From the NCBI RefSeq assembly GCF_001428485.1, contig NZ_LMHS01000002.1, positions 320,415-384,414 on the forward strand: a stretch of DNA of 64,000 nt, read 5' to 3'. A program made the translations under genes and the position numbers. The first letter of the stretch is position 1; the number at the start of each line of letters is the position of its first letter. Below are positions 47,360 to 59,326 of the stretch, piece by piece. The DNA is from Microbacterium sp. Root180. Its GTDB lineage: Bacteria; Actinomycetota; Actinomycetes; Actinomycetales; Microbacteriaceae. The notes beneath the pieces were generated by a model. That model saw only the letters and a list, made by a program, of their open reading frames with translations. It was not told the origin of the DNA and ran no database searches.

Positions 47360-48136
47360 GTGCTCGCCGACCTCACGGCCGGCGCGGTGGAGGATGCCGA
47401 GGCCCGTGCCTCGGAGCGACCGTTCGCGGTCGTCGAGGCTGCGGCACTCGCGCAGCCGTCCGCCCGCGACGCCCTCGCCGCCCTGGCACCCGCCGACCGC
47501 GTGAAGATCATCGCCGAGGTGAAGCGGGCGAGCCCGTCGCGCGGCGACCTCGCCGCCATCCCCGACCCCGCTCTGCAGGCCCGCCGGTACGAGGAGGGCG
47601 GGGCATCCGCCATCTCCGTCCTCACCGAAGGACGCCGCTTCAAGGGCAGCCTCGCGGACCTCGTGGCCGTCCGGGCCGCGGTCGAGCTCCCGGTGCTGCG
47701 CAAGGACTTCATCGCGAACGAGTACCAGGTGCTCGAGGCGCGCGCGGCCGGAGCCGACCTCGTGCTCCTCATCGTCGCGGCGCTCGAGCAGGACGTGCTC
47801 GCGCGTCTGCACACGCTGATCCTCGAGCTGGGCATGACACCCCTCGTCGAGGCGCACTCCGCCGACGAGGTCGAGCGCGCCGCCGATGTGGGTGCGCGGC
47901 TCATCGGGGTCAACGCCCGCGACCTGTCGACGTTCGAACTCGACCGGGACCTGTTCGGACGAGTGGCCGACCGCATCCCCGCCGGCGCCGTCAAGGTCGC
48001 CGAGTCCGCGGTGCTCTCGCCGGCGGATGTCGCGCACTACCGTGCCGCCGGCGCTGACGTCGTACTGATCGGCGAGGCGCTCGTGACCAACGACCCGGTC
48101 TCGACCCTTCGATCATTCCTGGAGGCGGAGAAGTGA
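47360..48136 (+). CDS. trpC: Indole-3-glycerol phosphate synthase
   Basis: 258 aa TIM-barrel enzyme of tryptophan synthesis. [18 protein letters not shown] (catalytic Lys), [20 protein letters not shown] and [20 protein letters not shown] are the family motifs. GTG 47360 starts one base after the previous stop, suggesting coupling. Its stop overlaps trpB. Confidence 0.97.
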   Translation: MLADLTAGAVEDAEARASERPFAVVEAAALAQPSARDALAALAPADRVKIIAEVKRASPSRGDLAAIPDPALQARRYEEGGASAISVLTEGRRFKGSLADLVAVRAAVELPVLRKDFIANEYQVLEARAAGADLVLLIVAALEQDVLARLHTLILELGMTPLVEAHSADEVERAADVGARLIGVNARDLSTFELDRDLFGRVADRIPAGAVKVAESAVLSPADVAHYRAAGADVVLIGEALVTNDPVSTLRSFLEAEK

Positions 48137-49458
48137 GTCTGCGCGAGGCATCCGGTCCCTTCTTCGGCGACTTCGGCGGGCGGTACATGCCCGAGTCGCT
48201 CATCGCCGCGATCGACGAGCTCACCGCGGAGTACGAGGCGGCGAAGGCGGATCCCGCGTTCCAGGCCGAGTTCGTGCGCCTGCTCAACTCCTACGCCGGA
48301 CGCCCGTCGCCGATCACCGAGGTGCCCCGGTTCGCCGCGCACGCGGGCGGTGCGCGGATCTTCCTCAAGCGCGAGGACCTCAACCACACCGGCTCGCACA
48401 AGATCAACAACGTGCTCGGCCAGGCGCTGCTCACTCAGCGCCTCGGCAAGACGCGCGTGATCGCCGAGACCGGCGCGGGGCAGCACGGCGTCGCCACGGC
48501 GACCGCCGCCGCGCTGTTCGGCTTCGAGTGCACCATCTACATGGGCGAGGTCGACACGGAGCGACAGGCGCTCAACGTCGCCCGCATGCGCCTGCTCGGC
48601 GCCGAGGTGATTCCCGTCACGACGGGATCGCGCACGCTCAAGGACGCGATCAACGACGCCTATCGCGACTGGGTCGCGAGCGTCGAGAACACCAACTACA
48701 TCTTCGGCACGGCGGCGGGACCGCATCCGTTCCCCGCGATGGTCCGCGACTTCCAGAAGGTGATCAGCGAAGAGGCCCGCGCGCAGCTGCTCGACGAGGC
48801 CGGTCGCCTTCCCGACGCCGTGCTCGCGTGCGTCGGCGGCGGTTCGAACGCCATCGGCATGTTCGACGCCTTCCTCGACGACGAGGACGTGAAGCTGTAC
48901 GGCGTCGAGGCCGCCGGCGACGGGGTGGACACGCCCCGCCACGCCGCGTCGATCGAGCGAGGCCGCCCGGGCGTGCTCCACGGGGCGAAGACGTTCGTGC
49001 TGCAGGACGAGGACGGCCAGACGATCGAGTCCCATTCGATCTCCGCCGGCCTGGACTACCCGGGCGTCGGCCCCGAGCACGCCTGGCTCGCGTCCATCGG
49101 GCGTGCGCAGTACATCCCCGCGACCGACGACGAGGCGATGCAGGCGCTGCGCCTGCTGTCCGAGACCGAGGGCATCATCCCGGCCATCGAGTCCGCCCAC
49201 GCGCTGGCGGGCGCGCTGCGCATCGGTCGCGAGCTCGGACCCGACGCGATCCTCGCCGTCTGCCTCTCCGGCCGCGGCGACAAGGACATGGACACCGCCG
49301 CGCGCTACTTCGATCTCTACGACAAGGGCCGGGTCCCCACGCCCACTCCAGACGCCGCTGACGCGTCGTCTGGAGCCTCCGGGCGCGTGGGCCCAGCCGC
49401 GGCCGCCGCCGCAGCACCGCACGACGAAGCCGCGCACGGCGAGGGGGAGAAGCTGTGA
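48133..49458 (+). CDS. trpB: Tryptophan synthase beta chain with C-terminal extension
   Basis: 441 aa; typical TrpB is about 400. The PLP lysine lies in [19 protein letters not shown], and the phosphate loop in [13 protein letters not shown]. The catalytic fold ends near [18 protein letters not shown] (about residue 400); the last 38 residues are Ala/Pro/Gly/His-rich low complexity ending in GEGEKL. The DNA encoding the tail contains an inverted repeat (49346-49375). GTG start overlaps trpC; stop overlaps trpA. Confidence 0.96.
   Translation: MSLREASGPFFGDFGGRYMPESLIAAIDELTAEYEAAKADPAFQAEFVRLLNSYAGRPSPITEVPRFAAHAGGARIFLKREDLNHTGSHKINNVLGQALLTQRLGKTRVIAETGAGQHGVATATAAALFGFECTIYMGEVDTERQALNVARMRLLGAEVIPVTTGSRTLKDAINDAYRDWVASVENTNYIFGTAAGPHPFPAMVRDFQKVISEEARAQLLDEAGRLPDAVLACVGGGSNAIGMFDAFLDDEDVKLYGVEAAGDGVDTPRHAASIERGRPGVLHGAKTFVLQDEDGQTIESHSISAGLDYPGVGPEHAWLASIGRAQYIPATDDEAMQALRLLSETEGIIPAIESAHALAGALRIGRELGPDAILAVCLSGRGDKDMDTAARYFDLYDKGRVPTPTPDAADASSGASGRVGPAAAAAAAPHDEAAHGEGEKL
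49346..49375. repeat. Inverted repeat in the trpB 3' extension
   Basis: CTCCAGACG (49346-49354) and CGTCTGGAG (49367-49375) form a 9-bp stem around a 12-nt loop, flanked by CCACGC and GCGTGG that could extend the pairing. It lies in the non-conserved tail of trpB. Confidence 0.6.
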
Positions 49459-50249
49459 CCTCGCGCGTCGCCGCCGCGATCGCCGCGGCACGGGCCGAGG
49501 GCCGCGGAGCGTTCGTCGGCTACCTGCCTCTCGGGTTCCCCGATCTCCAGGGGAGCATCGACGCCGCCGTCGCCCTCGCCGACAACGGCGCCGACATCCT
49601 CGAGCTCGGCCCGCCCTACTCCGACCCGGTGATGGACGGCACGGTCATTCAGGAGGCCACGCAGGCCGCCCTCGCGGGCGGCTTCCGGCTGCGCGACACG
49701 TTCACCGCGGTCGCCGAGATCACGCGGCGCGTGGACGTTCCCGTCCTGGTGATGACGTACTGGAACCCCGTGCTGCAGTACGGGGTCGACCGCTACGCCG
49801 ACGATCTCCTCGCTGCGGGCGGGGCGGGACTCATCACGCCCGACATCACGCCCGACGCGGCCGGCGAGTGGATCGCGGCGAGCGAGCGCACGGGTCTGGA
49901 CCGCGTGTTCCTCGCGGCACCGACCTCGACCGACGAGCGCCTCGCGCTGATCGCGGAAGCCTCGACCGGTTTCGTGTACACGGTCTCGACGATGGGGATC
50001 ACGGGAGAGCGGGCGCAGCTGGATGCCGCGGCCCGCACCCTCGTGGCTCGCCTGCGCGAGCACGGCGTCGAGAACGCGTGCGTCGGCATCGGCATCTCCA
50101 ACGCCGAGCAGGTCGCCGGCGTGCTCGAGTACGCCGACGGCGCGATCGTGGGCACCGCGCTGGTGCGCGCGCTGCGCGACGGCGGCATCGACGGCCTGGC
50201 CGCTTCCGCGACCGCTCTCGCCGCCGGCACCGTCCGCCCCGCGAACTAG
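49455..50249 (+). CDS. trpA: Tryptophan synthase alpha chain
   Basis: 264 aa. Cleaves indole-glycerol phosphate and channels indole to TrpB. Motifs [20 protein letters not shown], the catalytic [17 protein letters not shown] (with the usual Glu-Leu-Gly and Asp) and [15 protein letters not shown] are present. GTG 49455 overlaps the trpB stop. Confidence 0.97.
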   Translation: MTSRVAAAIAAARAEGRGAFVGYLPLGFPDLQGSIDAAVALADNGADILELGPPYSDPVMDGTVIQEATQAALAGGFRLRDTFTAVAEITRRVDVPVLVMTYWNPVLQYGVDRYADDLLAAGGAGLITPDITPDAAGEWIAASERTGLDRVFLAAPTSTDERLALIAEASTGFVYTVSTMGITGERAQLDAAARTLVARLREHGVENACVGIGISNAEQVAGVLEYADGAIVGTALVRALRDGGIDGLAASATALAAGTVRPAN

Positions 50250-50304
50250 ACTTCATCCGTCGGCTCGCCGCCGGCACCCCCGACAGCCAAGGATTCGATC
50301 GCCC

Positions 50305-51276
50305 ATGATCTCCGCCGCCGCGAGCGTCTTCACCAGCATCCCGAGCCCGTCCGTGAGCTCGTTCCAGCTCGGGCCGCTCACCATCCACTTCTACGCGCTG
50401 TGCATCATCCTCGGCATCGTCGTCGCGACGCTGCTGACGAACCAGCGTCTCACCAAGCGCGGCGCCGAGCCCTGGGTCGTCATCGACATCGCCCTGCTGG
50501 CCGTGCCGCTCGCGATCATCGGCGCGCGCATCTTCCACGTGGTCACCCACTGGGACTTCTATTTCGGGCCCGGGGCGAACCCGATCTCGGCGCTGTTCAT
50601 CTGGGAGGGCGGCATCGCGATCTACGGCGCCCTCATCGGCGGCGCGGTCGGTGCGTGGCTCGGATGCCGGTGGACCGGCATCCGCTTCTGGACCTTCGCC
50701 GATGCCCTCGCCCCCGGGCTCCTGCTCGCGCAGGCACTCGGGCGCTTCGGGAACTGGTTCAACCAGGAGCTCTACGGCCTTCCGACGGACCTGCCGTGGG
50801 GTCTGGAGATCGCCTACCCGAACCCGGCGTGGCCCGTCGGCCTGCCCGAAGGCACGCTCTTCCACCCCACGTTCCTCTACGAAGTGATCTGGAACACGCT
50901 CGGCGTCGTCTTCCTGCTCTGGGCGGGCAAGCAGTTCCGTCTGCAGTGGGGTCGACTGTTCGGCCTCTACCTCGTCTGGTACAGCGCCGGCCGCGTCGTG
51001 TGGGAGTCGATCCGCATCGATCCGAGCGAGATCATCCTGGGTCTGCGCACCAACGTGTGGGCGGCGATCGTCGGCATCGTCGTGGGACTTGTCATCTTCT
51101 TCGTCCAGAAGCGCCGCCACCCGGGCTTCGAGCCGTCGCCCTATGTGTCCGGACGTGAGTGGACTGCCGGACAGGCTGTACAATCGCAGAATACCGACGA
51201 CTTCGTCGACGTCAGCGAACCCCCGACGTCCGAAGTCGACGAGGCCAGCGCCACAAGCACTCCCGCCACGAAATAG
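50305..51276 (+). CDS. lgt: Prolipoprotein diacylglyceryl transferase
   Basis: 323 aa polytopic membrane enzyme that attaches diacylglycerol to the lipobox cysteine of prolipoproteins. The signature ALGRFGNWFNQELYGLPTDL is present, along with IYGALIGGAVGAWLG and about seven membrane helices. A hydrophilic C-terminal tail of about 45 residues follows the last helix. ATG 50305 is preceded by CAAGGA about 12 nt upstream. Lgt directly after trpA is the standard actinobacterial order. Confidence 0.96.
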   Translation: MISAAASVFTSIPSPSVSSFQLGPLTIHFYALCIILGIVVATLLTNQRLTKRGAEPWVVIDIALLAVPLAIIGARIFHVVTHWDFYFGPGANPISALFIWEGGIAIYGALIGGAVGAWLGCRWTGIRFWTFADALAPGLLLAQALGRFGNWFNQELYGLPTDLPWGLEIAYPNPAWPVGLPEGTLFHPTFLYEVIWNTLGVVFLLWAGKQFRLQWGRLFGLYLVWYSAGRVVWESIRIDPSEIILGLRTNVWAAIVGIVVGLVIFFVQKRRHPGFEPSPYVSGREWTAGQAVQSQNTDDFVDVSEPPTSEVDEASATSTPATK

Positions 51277-51342
51277 CGCGCTCCACGAGCGCCCACGGGC
51301 CGACGTCGTCCCATCTTGAGTATCAACGTGAGGACGGTAGGC

Positions 51343-54300
51343 ATGGCTGCGAGCCCCCTGTCGGGTTTCCCGCGCAAGCAGGGCATGTACAACCCGGCGT
51401 TCGAGAAGGACGCGTGCGGTCTGGCGATGGTCGCCACGCTCCGGGGAGAAGCCGGACACGACATCATCGATCTGGCGCTGACGGCGCTGCGCAACCTCGA
51501 GCACCGCGGGGCCATCGGCTCCGACGCCGGCACCGGCGACGGCGCGGGCATTCTCACGCAGATGCCCGACGACTTCCTGCGCGCGGTGGTCGGCTTCGAC
51601 CTCCCACCGGTGGGGGAGTACGCCGCGGGGATGATCTTCCTGCCCCGTGACGACGAGGAGCGCGCGGCGCAGAAGTCCGGAATCGAGCGGATCGCGGCAT
51701 CCGAGAACCTGACCGTGCTCGGCTGGCGCGAGGTCCCGACCGCCGACGAGAACCTCGGAAAGCTCGCCTTCGCGGCGCGCCCGGTCTTCGAGCAGCTGTT
51801 CGTGTCCCGCCCCGCAGAGGGGGATGCGCCCGCTCTGTCCGGGATCGCGCTGGACCGTCGCACGTTCCGCCTGCGCAAGCGCGCGCGCACCGAGCTCGAC
51901 GCCTACTTCGTGTCGCTGTCGGCGCGCACCCTGGGCTATAAGGGCATGGTCACGACGCTGCAGCTGGAGCCCTTCTATCCCGATCTGCAGGACGAGCGCT
52001 TCGCGTCCGAGCTGGCGGTCGTGCACTCGCGCTACTCGACCAACACCTTCCCTTCGTGGCCGCTCGCCCAGCCGCTGCGGATGCTCGCCCACAACGGCGA
52101 GATCAACACGGTCAACGGCAACCGCAACTGGATGCGCGCCCGCCAGTCGCAGCTCGAGTCCGAGCTGCTCGGCGACATCCGCCCGCTGCTGCCGATCTGC
52201 ACCGACGGCGCCAGCGACTCGGCGTCGTTCGACGAGGTCCTGGAGCTGCTCACCCTGACGGGGCGCACCCTGCCGCACGCGATCATGATGATGGTGCCCG
52301 AGGCCTACGAGAAGCAGGCCGACATCGACCCCAAGCTGCGCTCGTTCTACGAGTTCCACTCCATGCAGATGGAACCGTGGGACGGTCCCGCCGCGCTCAT
52401 CTTCACCGACGGCACCCTTGTGGGCGCGACGCTCGACCGCAACGGACTGCGTCCGGGTCGCTGGACCGAGACGACCGACGGTCTGGTCGTGATCGGCAGT
52501 GAGACCGGTGTGCTCGACTTCGAGCCCGAGCGCATCAAGCGCCGCGGCCGTCTGCGCCCGGGCCGGATGTTCCTGGTCGACACCGCGCAGGGGCGCATCG
52601 TGGAGGATGACGAGATCAAGCGCGACCTCGCCGAGCTCGAGCCCTGGCAGCAGTGGCTCGACACCGGCCGTGTGCGCCTGGCCGATCTGCCCGAGCGCGA
52701 GCACATCGTCCACCCGATCGCGTCGATCACGCGGCGTCAGCGCACCTTCGGCTACACCGAGGAAGAGGTCAGGATCCTCCTCACGCCGATGGGCCAGACC
52801 GGCGCGGAGCCGTTGGGTGCCATGGGCTCGGACACGCCCGTGGCCGTGCTCAGCGAGCGGCCCCGCCTGCTGTTCGACTACTTCACGCAGCAGTTCGCGC
52901 AGGTGACCAATCCGCCGCTGGATTCGATCCGCGAAGAGGTCGTGACCTCGCTGTCGCTCGGGCTCGGACCCGAGCGCAACCTGCTGGAGTGGGGCCCCGA
53001 CCACACCCGCGTGGTCACGCTCGACTTCCCGGTCATCGACAACGACGAGCTGGCGAAGATCCAGCACATCGACACCGCGCTCCCCGGCCGCACGTCGGTC
53101 ACGATCCGGGGCCTCTACCGCGTGGAGGCCGGCCACAAGGGAATGCAGAAGCGCCTCGCGCAGATGTGCCAGGAGGTCGACCAGGCGATCGAGGACGGCG
53201 CCGAGTTCATCGTGCTGTCCGACCGCGACTCCAACAAAGATCTCGCACCGATCCCGTCGCTGCTGATGCTCGCCGCCGTGCACCACCACCTCATCCGCAA
53301 CGAGACCCGCATGACCTGCGGTCTCGTGGTCGAGGCCGGTGACGTGCGCGAAGTGCACCACGTCGCGACGCTCATCGGGTACGGGGCATCCGCCGTCAAC
53401 CCCTACCTCGCGATGGAGACCGTCGAATACCTCGTGCGCGCCGGCTACATCACCGGCATCGCGCCCGAGAAGGCCGTCGAGAACCTGATCTACGCGCTCG
53501 GCAAGGGCGTGCTGAAGATCATGTCGAAGATGGGGATCTCGACGGTGTCGTCGTATGCGGGCGCCCAGGTGTTCGAGGCGGTCGGTCTCTCCGAGGAGCT
53601 CGTGGAGAAGTACTTCACGGGCACCGAGTCCAAGCTCGGCGGCGTCGGGCTCGACGTGATCGCGGCCGAGAATGCCGCCCGTCACGCGTACGCCTACCCC
53701 GAGGATGCCGCTGTCCGCGCGCACGAGCGCCTGTGGACCGGCGGCGAGTACCAGTGGCGCCGTGACGGCTCGCCGCACCTGTTCAACCCCGACACGGTGT
53801 TCCGGCTGCAGCACGCGACGCGCACGCGCCGGTACGACATCTTCCGCGAGTACACGAAGCTCGTCGACGACCAGGCGAACGAGCTCAAGACGCTGCGGGG
53901 CCTCTTCCGATTCAAGAGCGACGGTCGCAAGCCGGTGCCGATCGACGAAGTCGAGCCGGTGTCATCGATCGTGAAGCGGTTCTCGACGGGTGCGATGAGC
54001 TACGGCTCCATCTCGAAGGAGGCCCACGAGACCCTCGCGATCGCAATGAACCGCCTCGGCGCGAAGTCCAACACCGGTGAAGGCGGCGAGGACGTGGACC
54101 GCCTTCTCGACCCCGAGCGCCGCAGCGCGATCAAGCAGGTCGCGTCGGGCCGCTTCGGCGTGACGAGTCTGTACCTGACGGAATCCGAGGACATCCAGAT
54201 CAAGCTGGCGCAGGGTGCCAAGCCGGGCGAGGGCGGCCAGCTGCCGCCGACCAAGGTGTACCCGTGGGTGGCGCGCACGAGGCATGCGACCGCCGGAGTG

Positions 54301-55905
54301 GGTCTCATCTCGCCGCCTCCGCACCACGACATCTACTCGATCGAAGACCTCAAGCAGCTCATCTTCGACCTCAAGCGCGCGAACCCGAAGGCGCGCGTGC
54401 ACGTCAAGCTCGTGAGCCAGTCGGGCATCGGCGCGGTCGCGGCGGGAACCGCCAAGGCCCTGGCCGACGTCATCCTGGTCTCGGGCCACGACGGCGGAAC
54501 CGGCGCCAGCCCGCTGAACTCGCTCAAGCACGCGGGCACACCGTGGGAGCTGGGTCTGGCCGAGACCCAGCAGACGCTCATGCTCAACGGCATGCGCGAC
54601 CGCGTCGTGGTGCAGGTCGACGGGCAGCTCAAGACCGGCCGGGACGTCATCATCGGCGCGCTGCTCGGCGCCGAGGAGTTCGGCTTCGCCACCGCTCCGC
54701 TCGTCGTCTCGGGCTGCATCATGATGCGCGTCTGCCACCTCGACACGTGCCCCGTCGGGGTCGCGACCCAGAACCCCGTGCTGCGTGCGCGCTTCAACGG
54801 CAAGCCCGAGTTCGTTGTGAACTTCATGGAGTTCATCGCCGAGGAGGTGCGCGAGTACCTCGCGGAACTCGGCTTCCGGTCGCTCGACGAGGCCATCGGA
54901 CGCAGCGAGCTGCTCGACATCGACGGCGCCGTGGACCACTGGAAGGCGAGCGGGCTGGACCTCAGCCCCGTGCTGGATGGCCCGGTGTTCGCCGACGACG
55001 AGGCGCGTCGCAACACGACCTCGCAGAAGCACGAGCTCGAGGACCACTTCGACGTTCAGCTCATCGAGCGCGCACAGGACGTCATCGCCCAGGGCGGACA
55101 GCTGACGATCGATCTGCCGATCCGCAACACGGAGCGCGCGGTCGGCACCCTGCTCGGCCACCACGTGACCGTCGCGCGCGGGGAGAACGGACTTCCCTCG
55201 GGGAGCATCGTGGTGAATCTGACCGGCTCGGCCGGTCAGTCCTTCGGCGCGTTCATGCCCGCCGGCATCACCCTGCGACTCGAGGGCGACTCGAACGACT
55301 ACGTCGGCAAGGGTCTGTCCGGCGGACAGATCGTGGTGCGTCCGCCGCGCCGCGCGACCTTCGATGCGTCGCAGAACGTGATCGCGGGCAACGTGATCGG
55401 GTATGGCGCGACGCAGGGCACGCTGTTCCTGCGCGGCGTCGTGGGGGAGCGGTTCTTCGTGCGCAACTCCGGCGCCACCGCGGTCGTCGAGGGCGTGGGC
55501 GACCACGCACTCGAGTACATGACCGGCGGACTGGCCGTGATCCTCGGCGCCACGGGCCGGAACCTCGGTGCCGGCATGTCGGGCGGAACCGCCTACGTGT
55601 ATCGCCTCGACCGCAAGCTCGTGAACCGCGAGGCCCTCGCTGCCGGCGAGCTCGAACTCGGTGCGCTCGGGTCGGGCGACGCCGAGATCCTCCGCGACCT
55701 GCTCGAGCAGCATGTCGCCGAGACCGACTCGACCCTCGCTGCGGCGCTGCTCGCCGACTTCGAGGCCGAGCTCGACAACTTCGTCCGTGTCCTGCCCCGC
55801 GACTACGCCGCGGTGCTCGAGACGCGCCAGAATGCCGTGGCCGAGGGGCTGGACCCCGACGGCGACGTCGTCTGGAACCGCATCCTGGAGGTGACGGGTG
55901 GCTGA
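51343..55905 (+). CDS. gltB: Glutamate synthase (NADPH) large subunit
   Basis: 1520 aa. Class II amidotransferase domain with the processed N-terminal Cys in [20 protein letters not shown] (Cys25, so a 24-residue propeptide), a central domain, FMN synthase domain ([40 protein letters not shown]), the 3Fe-4S ligands [15 protein letters not shown] and a C-terminal beta-helix domain. Makes two glutamates from glutamine and 2-oxoglutarate. ATG 51343 has GAGGACGG upstream and is preferred over TTG 51316 or GTG 51328. Confidence 0.97.
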   Translation: MAASPLSGFPRKQGMYNPAFEKDACGLAMVATLRGEAGHDIIDLALTALRNLEHRGAIGSDAGTGDGAGILTQMPDDFLRAVVGFDLPPVGEYAAGMIFLPRDDEERAAQKSGIERIAASENLTVLGWREVPTADENLGKLAFAARPVFEQLFVSRPAEGDAPALSGIALDRRTFRLRKRARTELDAYFVSLSARTLGYKGMVTTLQLEPFYPDLQDERFASELAVVHSRYSTNTFPSWPLAQPLRMLAHNGEINTVNGNRNWMRARQSQLESELLGDIRPLLPICTDGASDSASFDEVLELLTLTGRTLPHAIMMMVPEAYEKQADIDPKLRSFYEFHSMQMEPWDGPAALIFTDGTLVGATLDRNGLRPGRWTETTDGLVVIGSETGVLDFEPERIKRRGRLRPGRMFLVDTAQGRIVEDDEIKRDLAELEPWQQWLDTGRVRLADLPEREHIVHPIASITRRQRTFGYTEEEVRILLTPMGQTGAEPLGAMGSDTPVAVLSERPRLLFDYFTQQFAQVTNPPLDSIREEVVTSLSLGLGPERNLLEWGPDHTRVVTLDFPVIDNDELAKIQHIDTALPGRTSVTIRGLYRVEAGHKGMQKRLAQMCQEVDQAIEDGAEFIVLSDRDSNKDLAPIPSLLMLAAVHHHLIRNETRMTCGLVVEAGDVREVHHVATLIGYGASAVNPYLAMETVEYLVRAGYITGIAPEKAVENLIYALGKGVLKIMSKMGISTVSSYAGAQVFEAVGLSEELVEKYFTGTESKLGGVGLDVIAAENAARHAYAYPEDAAVRAHERLWTGGEYQWRRDGSPHLFNPDTVFRLQHATRTRRYDIFREYTKLVDDQANELKTLRGLFRFKSDGRKPVPIDEVEPVSSIVKRFSTGAMSYGSISKEAHETLAIAMNRLGAKSNTGEGGEDVDRLLDPERRSAIKQVASGRFGVTSLYLTESEDIQIKLAQGAKPGEGGQLPPTKVYPWVARTRHATAGVGLISPPPHHDIYSIEDLKQLIFDLKRANPKARVHVKLVSQSGIGAVAAGTAKALADVILVSGHDGGTGASPLNSLKHAGTPWELGLAETQQTLMLNGMRDRVVVQVDGQLKTGRDVIIGALLGAEEFGFATAPLVVSGCIMMRVCHLDTCPVGVATQNPVLRARFNGKPEFVVNFMEFIAEEVREYLAELGFRSLDEAIGRSELLDIDGAVDHWKASGLDLSPVLDGPVFADDEARRNTTSQKHELEDHFDVQLIERAQDVIAQGGQLTIDLPIRNTERAVGTLLGHHVTVARGENGLPSGSIVVNLTGSAGQSFGAFMPAGITLRLEGDSNDYVGKGLSGGQIVVRPPRRATFDASQNVIAGNVIGYGATQGTLFLRGVVGERFFVRNSGATAVVEGVGDHALEYMTGGLAVILGATGRNLGAGMSGGTAYVYRLDRKLVNREALAAGELELGALGSGDAEILRDLLEQHVAETDSTLAAALLADFEAELDNFVRVLPRDYAAVLETRQNAVAEGLDPDGDVVWNRILEVTGG

Positions 55906-57364
55906 CCCGAAGGGCTTTCTGAAGGTCACCGAGCGAGAGCTGCCCGCGCGGCGGCCGGTGCCGGTGCGCATCATGGACTGGAAAGAGGTCTATGAGCCGG
56001 GCGACTCCGCCGTCCTGCGTCGACAGGCCGGCCGCTGCATGGACTGCGGTGTGCCGTTCTGCCACAAGGGCTGCCCCCTCGGCAACCTCATCCCGGAGTG
56101 GAACGACCTCACCTGGCGCGGCGAGGGCCGCTCGGCGAGCGAACGCCTGCACGCCACGAACAACTTCCCGGAGTTCACAGGTCGGCTGTGCCCGGCGCCG
56201 TGCGAGAGCTCGTGCGTGCTCGGCATCAACCAGCCCGCGGTCACGATCAAGCAGATCGAGGTCTCGATCGTCGACGAGGCCTTCTCACACGGCTGGATCG
56301 AGGCCGAGCCTCCGGGCCGCCTCACCGGGAAGACTGTCGCCGTCGTGGGCTCCGGCCCCTCGGGGCTCGCTGCGGCGCAGCAGCTCACGCGTGCCGGCCA
56401 CACCGTCGCCGTCTTCGAGCGCGACGACCGCATCGGCGGACTGCTGCGGTACGGCATCCCGGACTTCAAGATGGAGAAGAAGCATCTCGAGGCGCGCCTT
56501 CGCCAGATGCGCGACGAGGGCACGCGTTTCCGCGCCGGCGTCGAGATCGGCAAGGACATCTCGTGGAGCGACCTGCGCGCGCGCTATGACGCCGTGGTCA
56601 TCGCCACGGGGTCCACGGTGCCCCGCGAACTCGCGATCCCCGGGCGCGACCTGGCCGGCGTGCACTTCGCGATGGAGTACCTCATCGAGTCGAACAAGGC
56701 GGTCGCCGGCGACTCCGTGCCCCACCAGATCACGGCCGAGGGCAAGCACGTCATCGTCATCGGCGGCGGCGACACCGGCGCCGACTGCATCGGCACCGCG
56801 CACCGGCACGGCGCCCTGAGCGTGACCAACCTCGCCATCGGCCGGCGCCCCCCGGGCGAGCGACCGGAGCACCAGCCATGGCCGATGTCGCCGACCGTGT
56901 TCGAGGTGCAGTCCGCCCACGAGGAAGGCGGCGAGCGGTCATACCTGGCCAGCACCGTCGAGTTCCTCGCGAACGACGCCGGCGAGGTGCGCGCGCTGCG
57001 CGTGGCCGAGACCGAGTTCGTGGACGGCCGCCGCGTTCCCAAGAGCGGAACCGAGCGCGAGATCCCCGCGGACCTCGTGCTCATCGCGATGGGCTTCACC
57101 GGACCGGAGCGTCAGCTGCTCGAAGAGCAGCTGGGCGCGCAGTTCACCGGCACCGGCAGCGTGCAGCGCGAGGACGACTACCAGACCACTGCGCCGGGCG
57201 TGTTCGTGGCCGGCGATGCCGGTCGTGGCCAGTCCCTGATCGTGTGGGCGATCGCGGAGGGCCGTGCGGCCGCCGCGAGCGTCGACGCGTACCTCATGGG
57301 GGAGACGCAGCTGCCCGCCCCCGTTCGCCCGACCGATGTCGCGATCGGCCTGCAGCCCGCGTAG
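55898..57364 (+). CDS. gltD: Glutamate synthase small subunit
   Basis: 488 aa. N-terminal 4Fe-4S Cys pattern [17 protein letters not shown] and [12 protein letters not shown], then FAD-binding [17 protein letters not shown] (about 147-163) and NADPH-binding [19 protein letters not shown] (about 286-304). Supplies electrons from NADPH to GltB. GTG 55898 overlaps the end of gltB by 8 nt, so the two subunits are coupled. Confidence 0.97.
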   Translation: MADPKGFLKVTERELPARRPVPVRIMDWKEVYEPGDSAVLRRQAGRCMDCGVPFCHKGCPLGNLIPEWNDLTWRGEGRSASERLHATNNFPEFTGRLCPAPCESSCVLGINQPAVTIKQIEVSIVDEAFSHGWIEAEPPGRLTGKTVAVVGSGPSGLAAAQQLTRAGHTVAVFERDDRIGGLLRYGIPDFKMEKKHLEARLRQMRDEGTRFRAGVEIGKDISWSDLRARYDAVVIATGSTVPRELAIPGRDLAGVHFAMEYLIESNKAVAGDSVPHQITAEGKHVIVIGGGDTGADCIGTAHRHGALSVTNLAIGRRPPGERPEHQPWPMSPTVFEVQSAHEEGGERSYLASTVEFLANDAGEVRALRVAETEFVDGRRVPKSGTEREIPADLVLIAMGFTGPERQLLEEQLGAQFTGTGSVQREDDYQTTAPGVFVAGDAGRGQSLIVWAIAEGRAAAASVDAYLMGETQLPAPVRPTDVAIGLQPA

Positions 57365-57368
57365 GCTG
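57363..57368 (+). promoter_or_regulatory. Putative -10 upstream of pyk
   Basis: TAGGCT immediately overlapping the gltD stop codon, 45 nt before the pyk start. No clear -35. Weak evidence. Confidence 0.3.
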
Positions 57369-57412
57369 GCTCACGGCATTCGCCCTCGAAAACACCCGGA
57401 GAAAACACACGG

Positions 57413-58864
57413 ATGAGACGCGCCAAAATCGTCGCAACCCTTGGTCCCGCCACGTCGACGTATGAGAGCGTTCGCGCGATCATCGACGCGGGCGTGGATG
57501 TCGCCCGCTTCAATCTGAGCCACGGCGACTACTCGGTTCACGACAACAACTTCGCCAATGTGCGCAAGGCCGCGGACGACGCGGGTCGCCCCGTCGCCGT
57601 CCTCGTCGACCTCCAGGGACCGAAGATCCGCCTGGGCAAGTTCGAGAACGGACCGCACGAGCTCGCGGTCGGCGACATCTTCAAGATCACGACCGAGGAG
57701 ATCCTCGGAACGAAGGAGATCGTCGGCACCACGTTCAAGGGCCTCCCCAACGACGTCAAGGCGGGGGACTTCCTCCTCATCGACGACGGCAAGGTGCGCG
57801 TCGAGGTCGTCGAGACCGACGGCACCGTCGTGACCACGAAGGTCATCGTCGGCGGCGCCGTCTCCAACAACAAGGGGATCAACCTTCCCGGTGTGGCGGT
57901 CAACGTCCCCGCGCTCTCGGAGAAGGACGAGGCCGACCTCCGCTGGGGCCTGCGCGCCGGCGCCGACATCATCGCCCTCTCGTTCGTCCGCGACGCGAAG
58001 GACGTGCAGCGCGTGCACGTCATCATGGCCGAGGAAGGACGCCACCTCCCGGTCATCGCGAAAATCGAGAAGCCGCAGGCCGTCGACAACCTCGAGGAGA
58101 TCATCGACGCGTTCGACGGCATCATGGTCGCCCGCGGCGACCTCGGCGTGGAGCTCCCGCTCGAGGCCGTGCCGATCGTCCAGAAGCGCGCGGTCGAGCT
58201 GTGCCGCCGCATGGCCAAGCCCGTCATCGTCGCGACGCAGATGCTCGAGTCCATGATCGAGAACCCCGTGCCCACGCGCGCCGAGACGAGCGATGTCGCC
58301 AACGCCGTGCTCGACGGCGCCGACGCGGTCATGCTGTCGGGCGAGACCAGCGTGGGCAAGTACCCCGTCGGGGTCGTCGAGACGATGGCGCGCATCATCG
58401 ACTCCACCGAGGAGCACGGGCTCGAGCGCATCCAGCCGCTCCACACGAAGCCCCGCACCCAGGGCGGCGCCATCACGCTCGCGGCCCTCGAGGTCGCCGA
58501 GTTCGTCGACGCGAAGTTCCTCTGCATCTTCACCGAGTCGGGTGACACCGCGCGCCGCATGTCCCGTCTGCGTCCGCGCATCCCCATGATCGGGTTCACC
58601 CCCGAGCCGGCGATCCGCCGTCGCATGGCGCTCACCTGGGGCGTCAAGTCGGCCCTCGTCGAGCACGTCGCCCACACCGATCGCATGTTCATCCAGGTCG
58701 ACGACTACTTCCTCGCGAACGACCTCGCGAAGGTCGGCGACAAGGTCGTCGTGATCTCGGGTTCGCCTCCCGGAATCATCGGCTCGACGAACGACATCCG
58801 CATCCACAAGATCGGCGACGCCGTCCACGGCAAGGCGCCGATCTACAAGTCGAACGAAATCTGA
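57413..58864 (+). CDS. pyk: Pyruvate kinase
   Basis: 483 aa. Final glycolytic step, phosphoenolpyruvate plus ADP to pyruvate plus ATP. RRAKIVATLGPATSTYESVR at the start, PVIAKIEKPQAVDNLEEIID (catalytic Lys), DGIMVARGDLGVELP and the potassium/ADP region are intact. The C-terminal allosteric domain is present, with no extra PEP-utiliser domain. CGGAGAAAA precedes ATG 57413. Confidence 0.98.
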   Translation: MRRAKIVATLGPATSTYESVRAIIDAGVDVARFNLSHGDYSVHDNNFANVRKAADDAGRPVAVLVDLQGPKIRLGKFENGPHELAVGDIFKITTEEILGTKEIVGTTFKGLPNDVKAGDFLLIDDGKVRVEVVETDGTVVTTKVIVGGAVSNNKGINLPGVAVNVPALSEKDEADLRWGLRAGADIIALSFVRDAKDVQRVHVIMAEEGRHLPVIAKIEKPQAVDNLEEIIDAFDGIMVARGDLGVELPLEAVPIVQKRAVELCRRMAKPVIVATQMLESMIENPVPTRAETSDVANAVLDGADAVMLSGETSVGKYPVGVVETMARIIDSTEEHGLERIQPLHTKPRTQGGAITLAALEVAEFVDAKFLCIFTESGDTARRMSRLRPRIPMIGFTPEPAIRRRMALTWGVKSALVEHVAHTDRMFIQVDDYFLANDLAKVGDKVVVISGSPPGIIGSTNDIRIHKIGDAVHGKAPIYKSNEI

Positions 58865-58884
58865 CCTCCGGTTCCACCGCCACG

Positions 58885-58916
58885 ACGGTCGCGCTCACTA
58901 TGCTGAGCGCGACCGT
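58885..58916 (+). terminator. Rho-independent terminator of pyk
   Basis: A perfect 13-bp stem: ACGGTCGCGCTCA (58885-58897) against TGAGCGCGACCGT (58904-58916) with a 6-nt loop, followed by a T-rich TGTCGTTTCC. Located 20 nt after the pyk stop. Confidence 0.8.
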
Positions 58917-58943
58917 TGTCGTTTCCCGACTGGAGGACCTCGC

Positions 58944-59321
58944 ATGGACTTTTTCTGGTGGCTGCTGTGGATCTTCTGGTTCACCGCCTACATCTACGTG
59001 GTGGTCGTCGTCATCACCGACCTGTTCCGGGACGAGAAGCTCAACGGCTGGCTGAAGGCCCTGTGGATCATCGCCCTCGTCTTCATCCCGTTCCTCACGG
59101 CGCTCGTGTACGTCATCGCGCGCGGCTCCGGCATGGCCCAGCGCGCGCGGGCACGGTATGTGTCCGCTCCGGAGGTCGACGAGTACAAGCCGTCGGCGTC
59201 CGCGAGCCCCGCGGACGACATCGCGAAGGCGAAGGCTCTCCTCGACGCCGGGTCGATCTCGCAGGGTGAGTTCGACGCCCTCAAGAGCAAGGCTCTCGGG
59301 AACCAGTACTTCGGCGCCTGA
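58944..59321 (+). CDS. Membrane protein with PLDc_N and SHOCT domains
   Basis: 125 aa. Two membrane helices (about 5-24 and 39-60) form the PLDc_N-type membrane anchor, with DLFRDEKLNGWLKALWIIAL between and inside them. The C-terminal 30 residues are a SHOCT short domain (DDIAKAKALLDAGSISQGEF). Such proteins are common in actinobacteria and of unknown function. ATG 58944 has CTGGAGGA upstream. Confidence 0.88.
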   Translation: MDFFWWLLWIFWFTAYIYVVVVVITDLFRDEKLNGWLKALWIIALVFIPFLTALVYVIARGSGMAQRARARYVSAPEVDEYKPSASASPADDIAKAKALLDAGSISQGEFDALKSKALGNQYFGA

Positions 59322-59326
59322 ACGAC

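Noticed and set aside
50217..50278. 15-bp direct repeat CTCGCCGCCGGCACC at the trpA end and before lgt
   Set aside because: Simple GC-rich Ala/Gly coding sequence; no symmetrical structure or known regulatory meaning.
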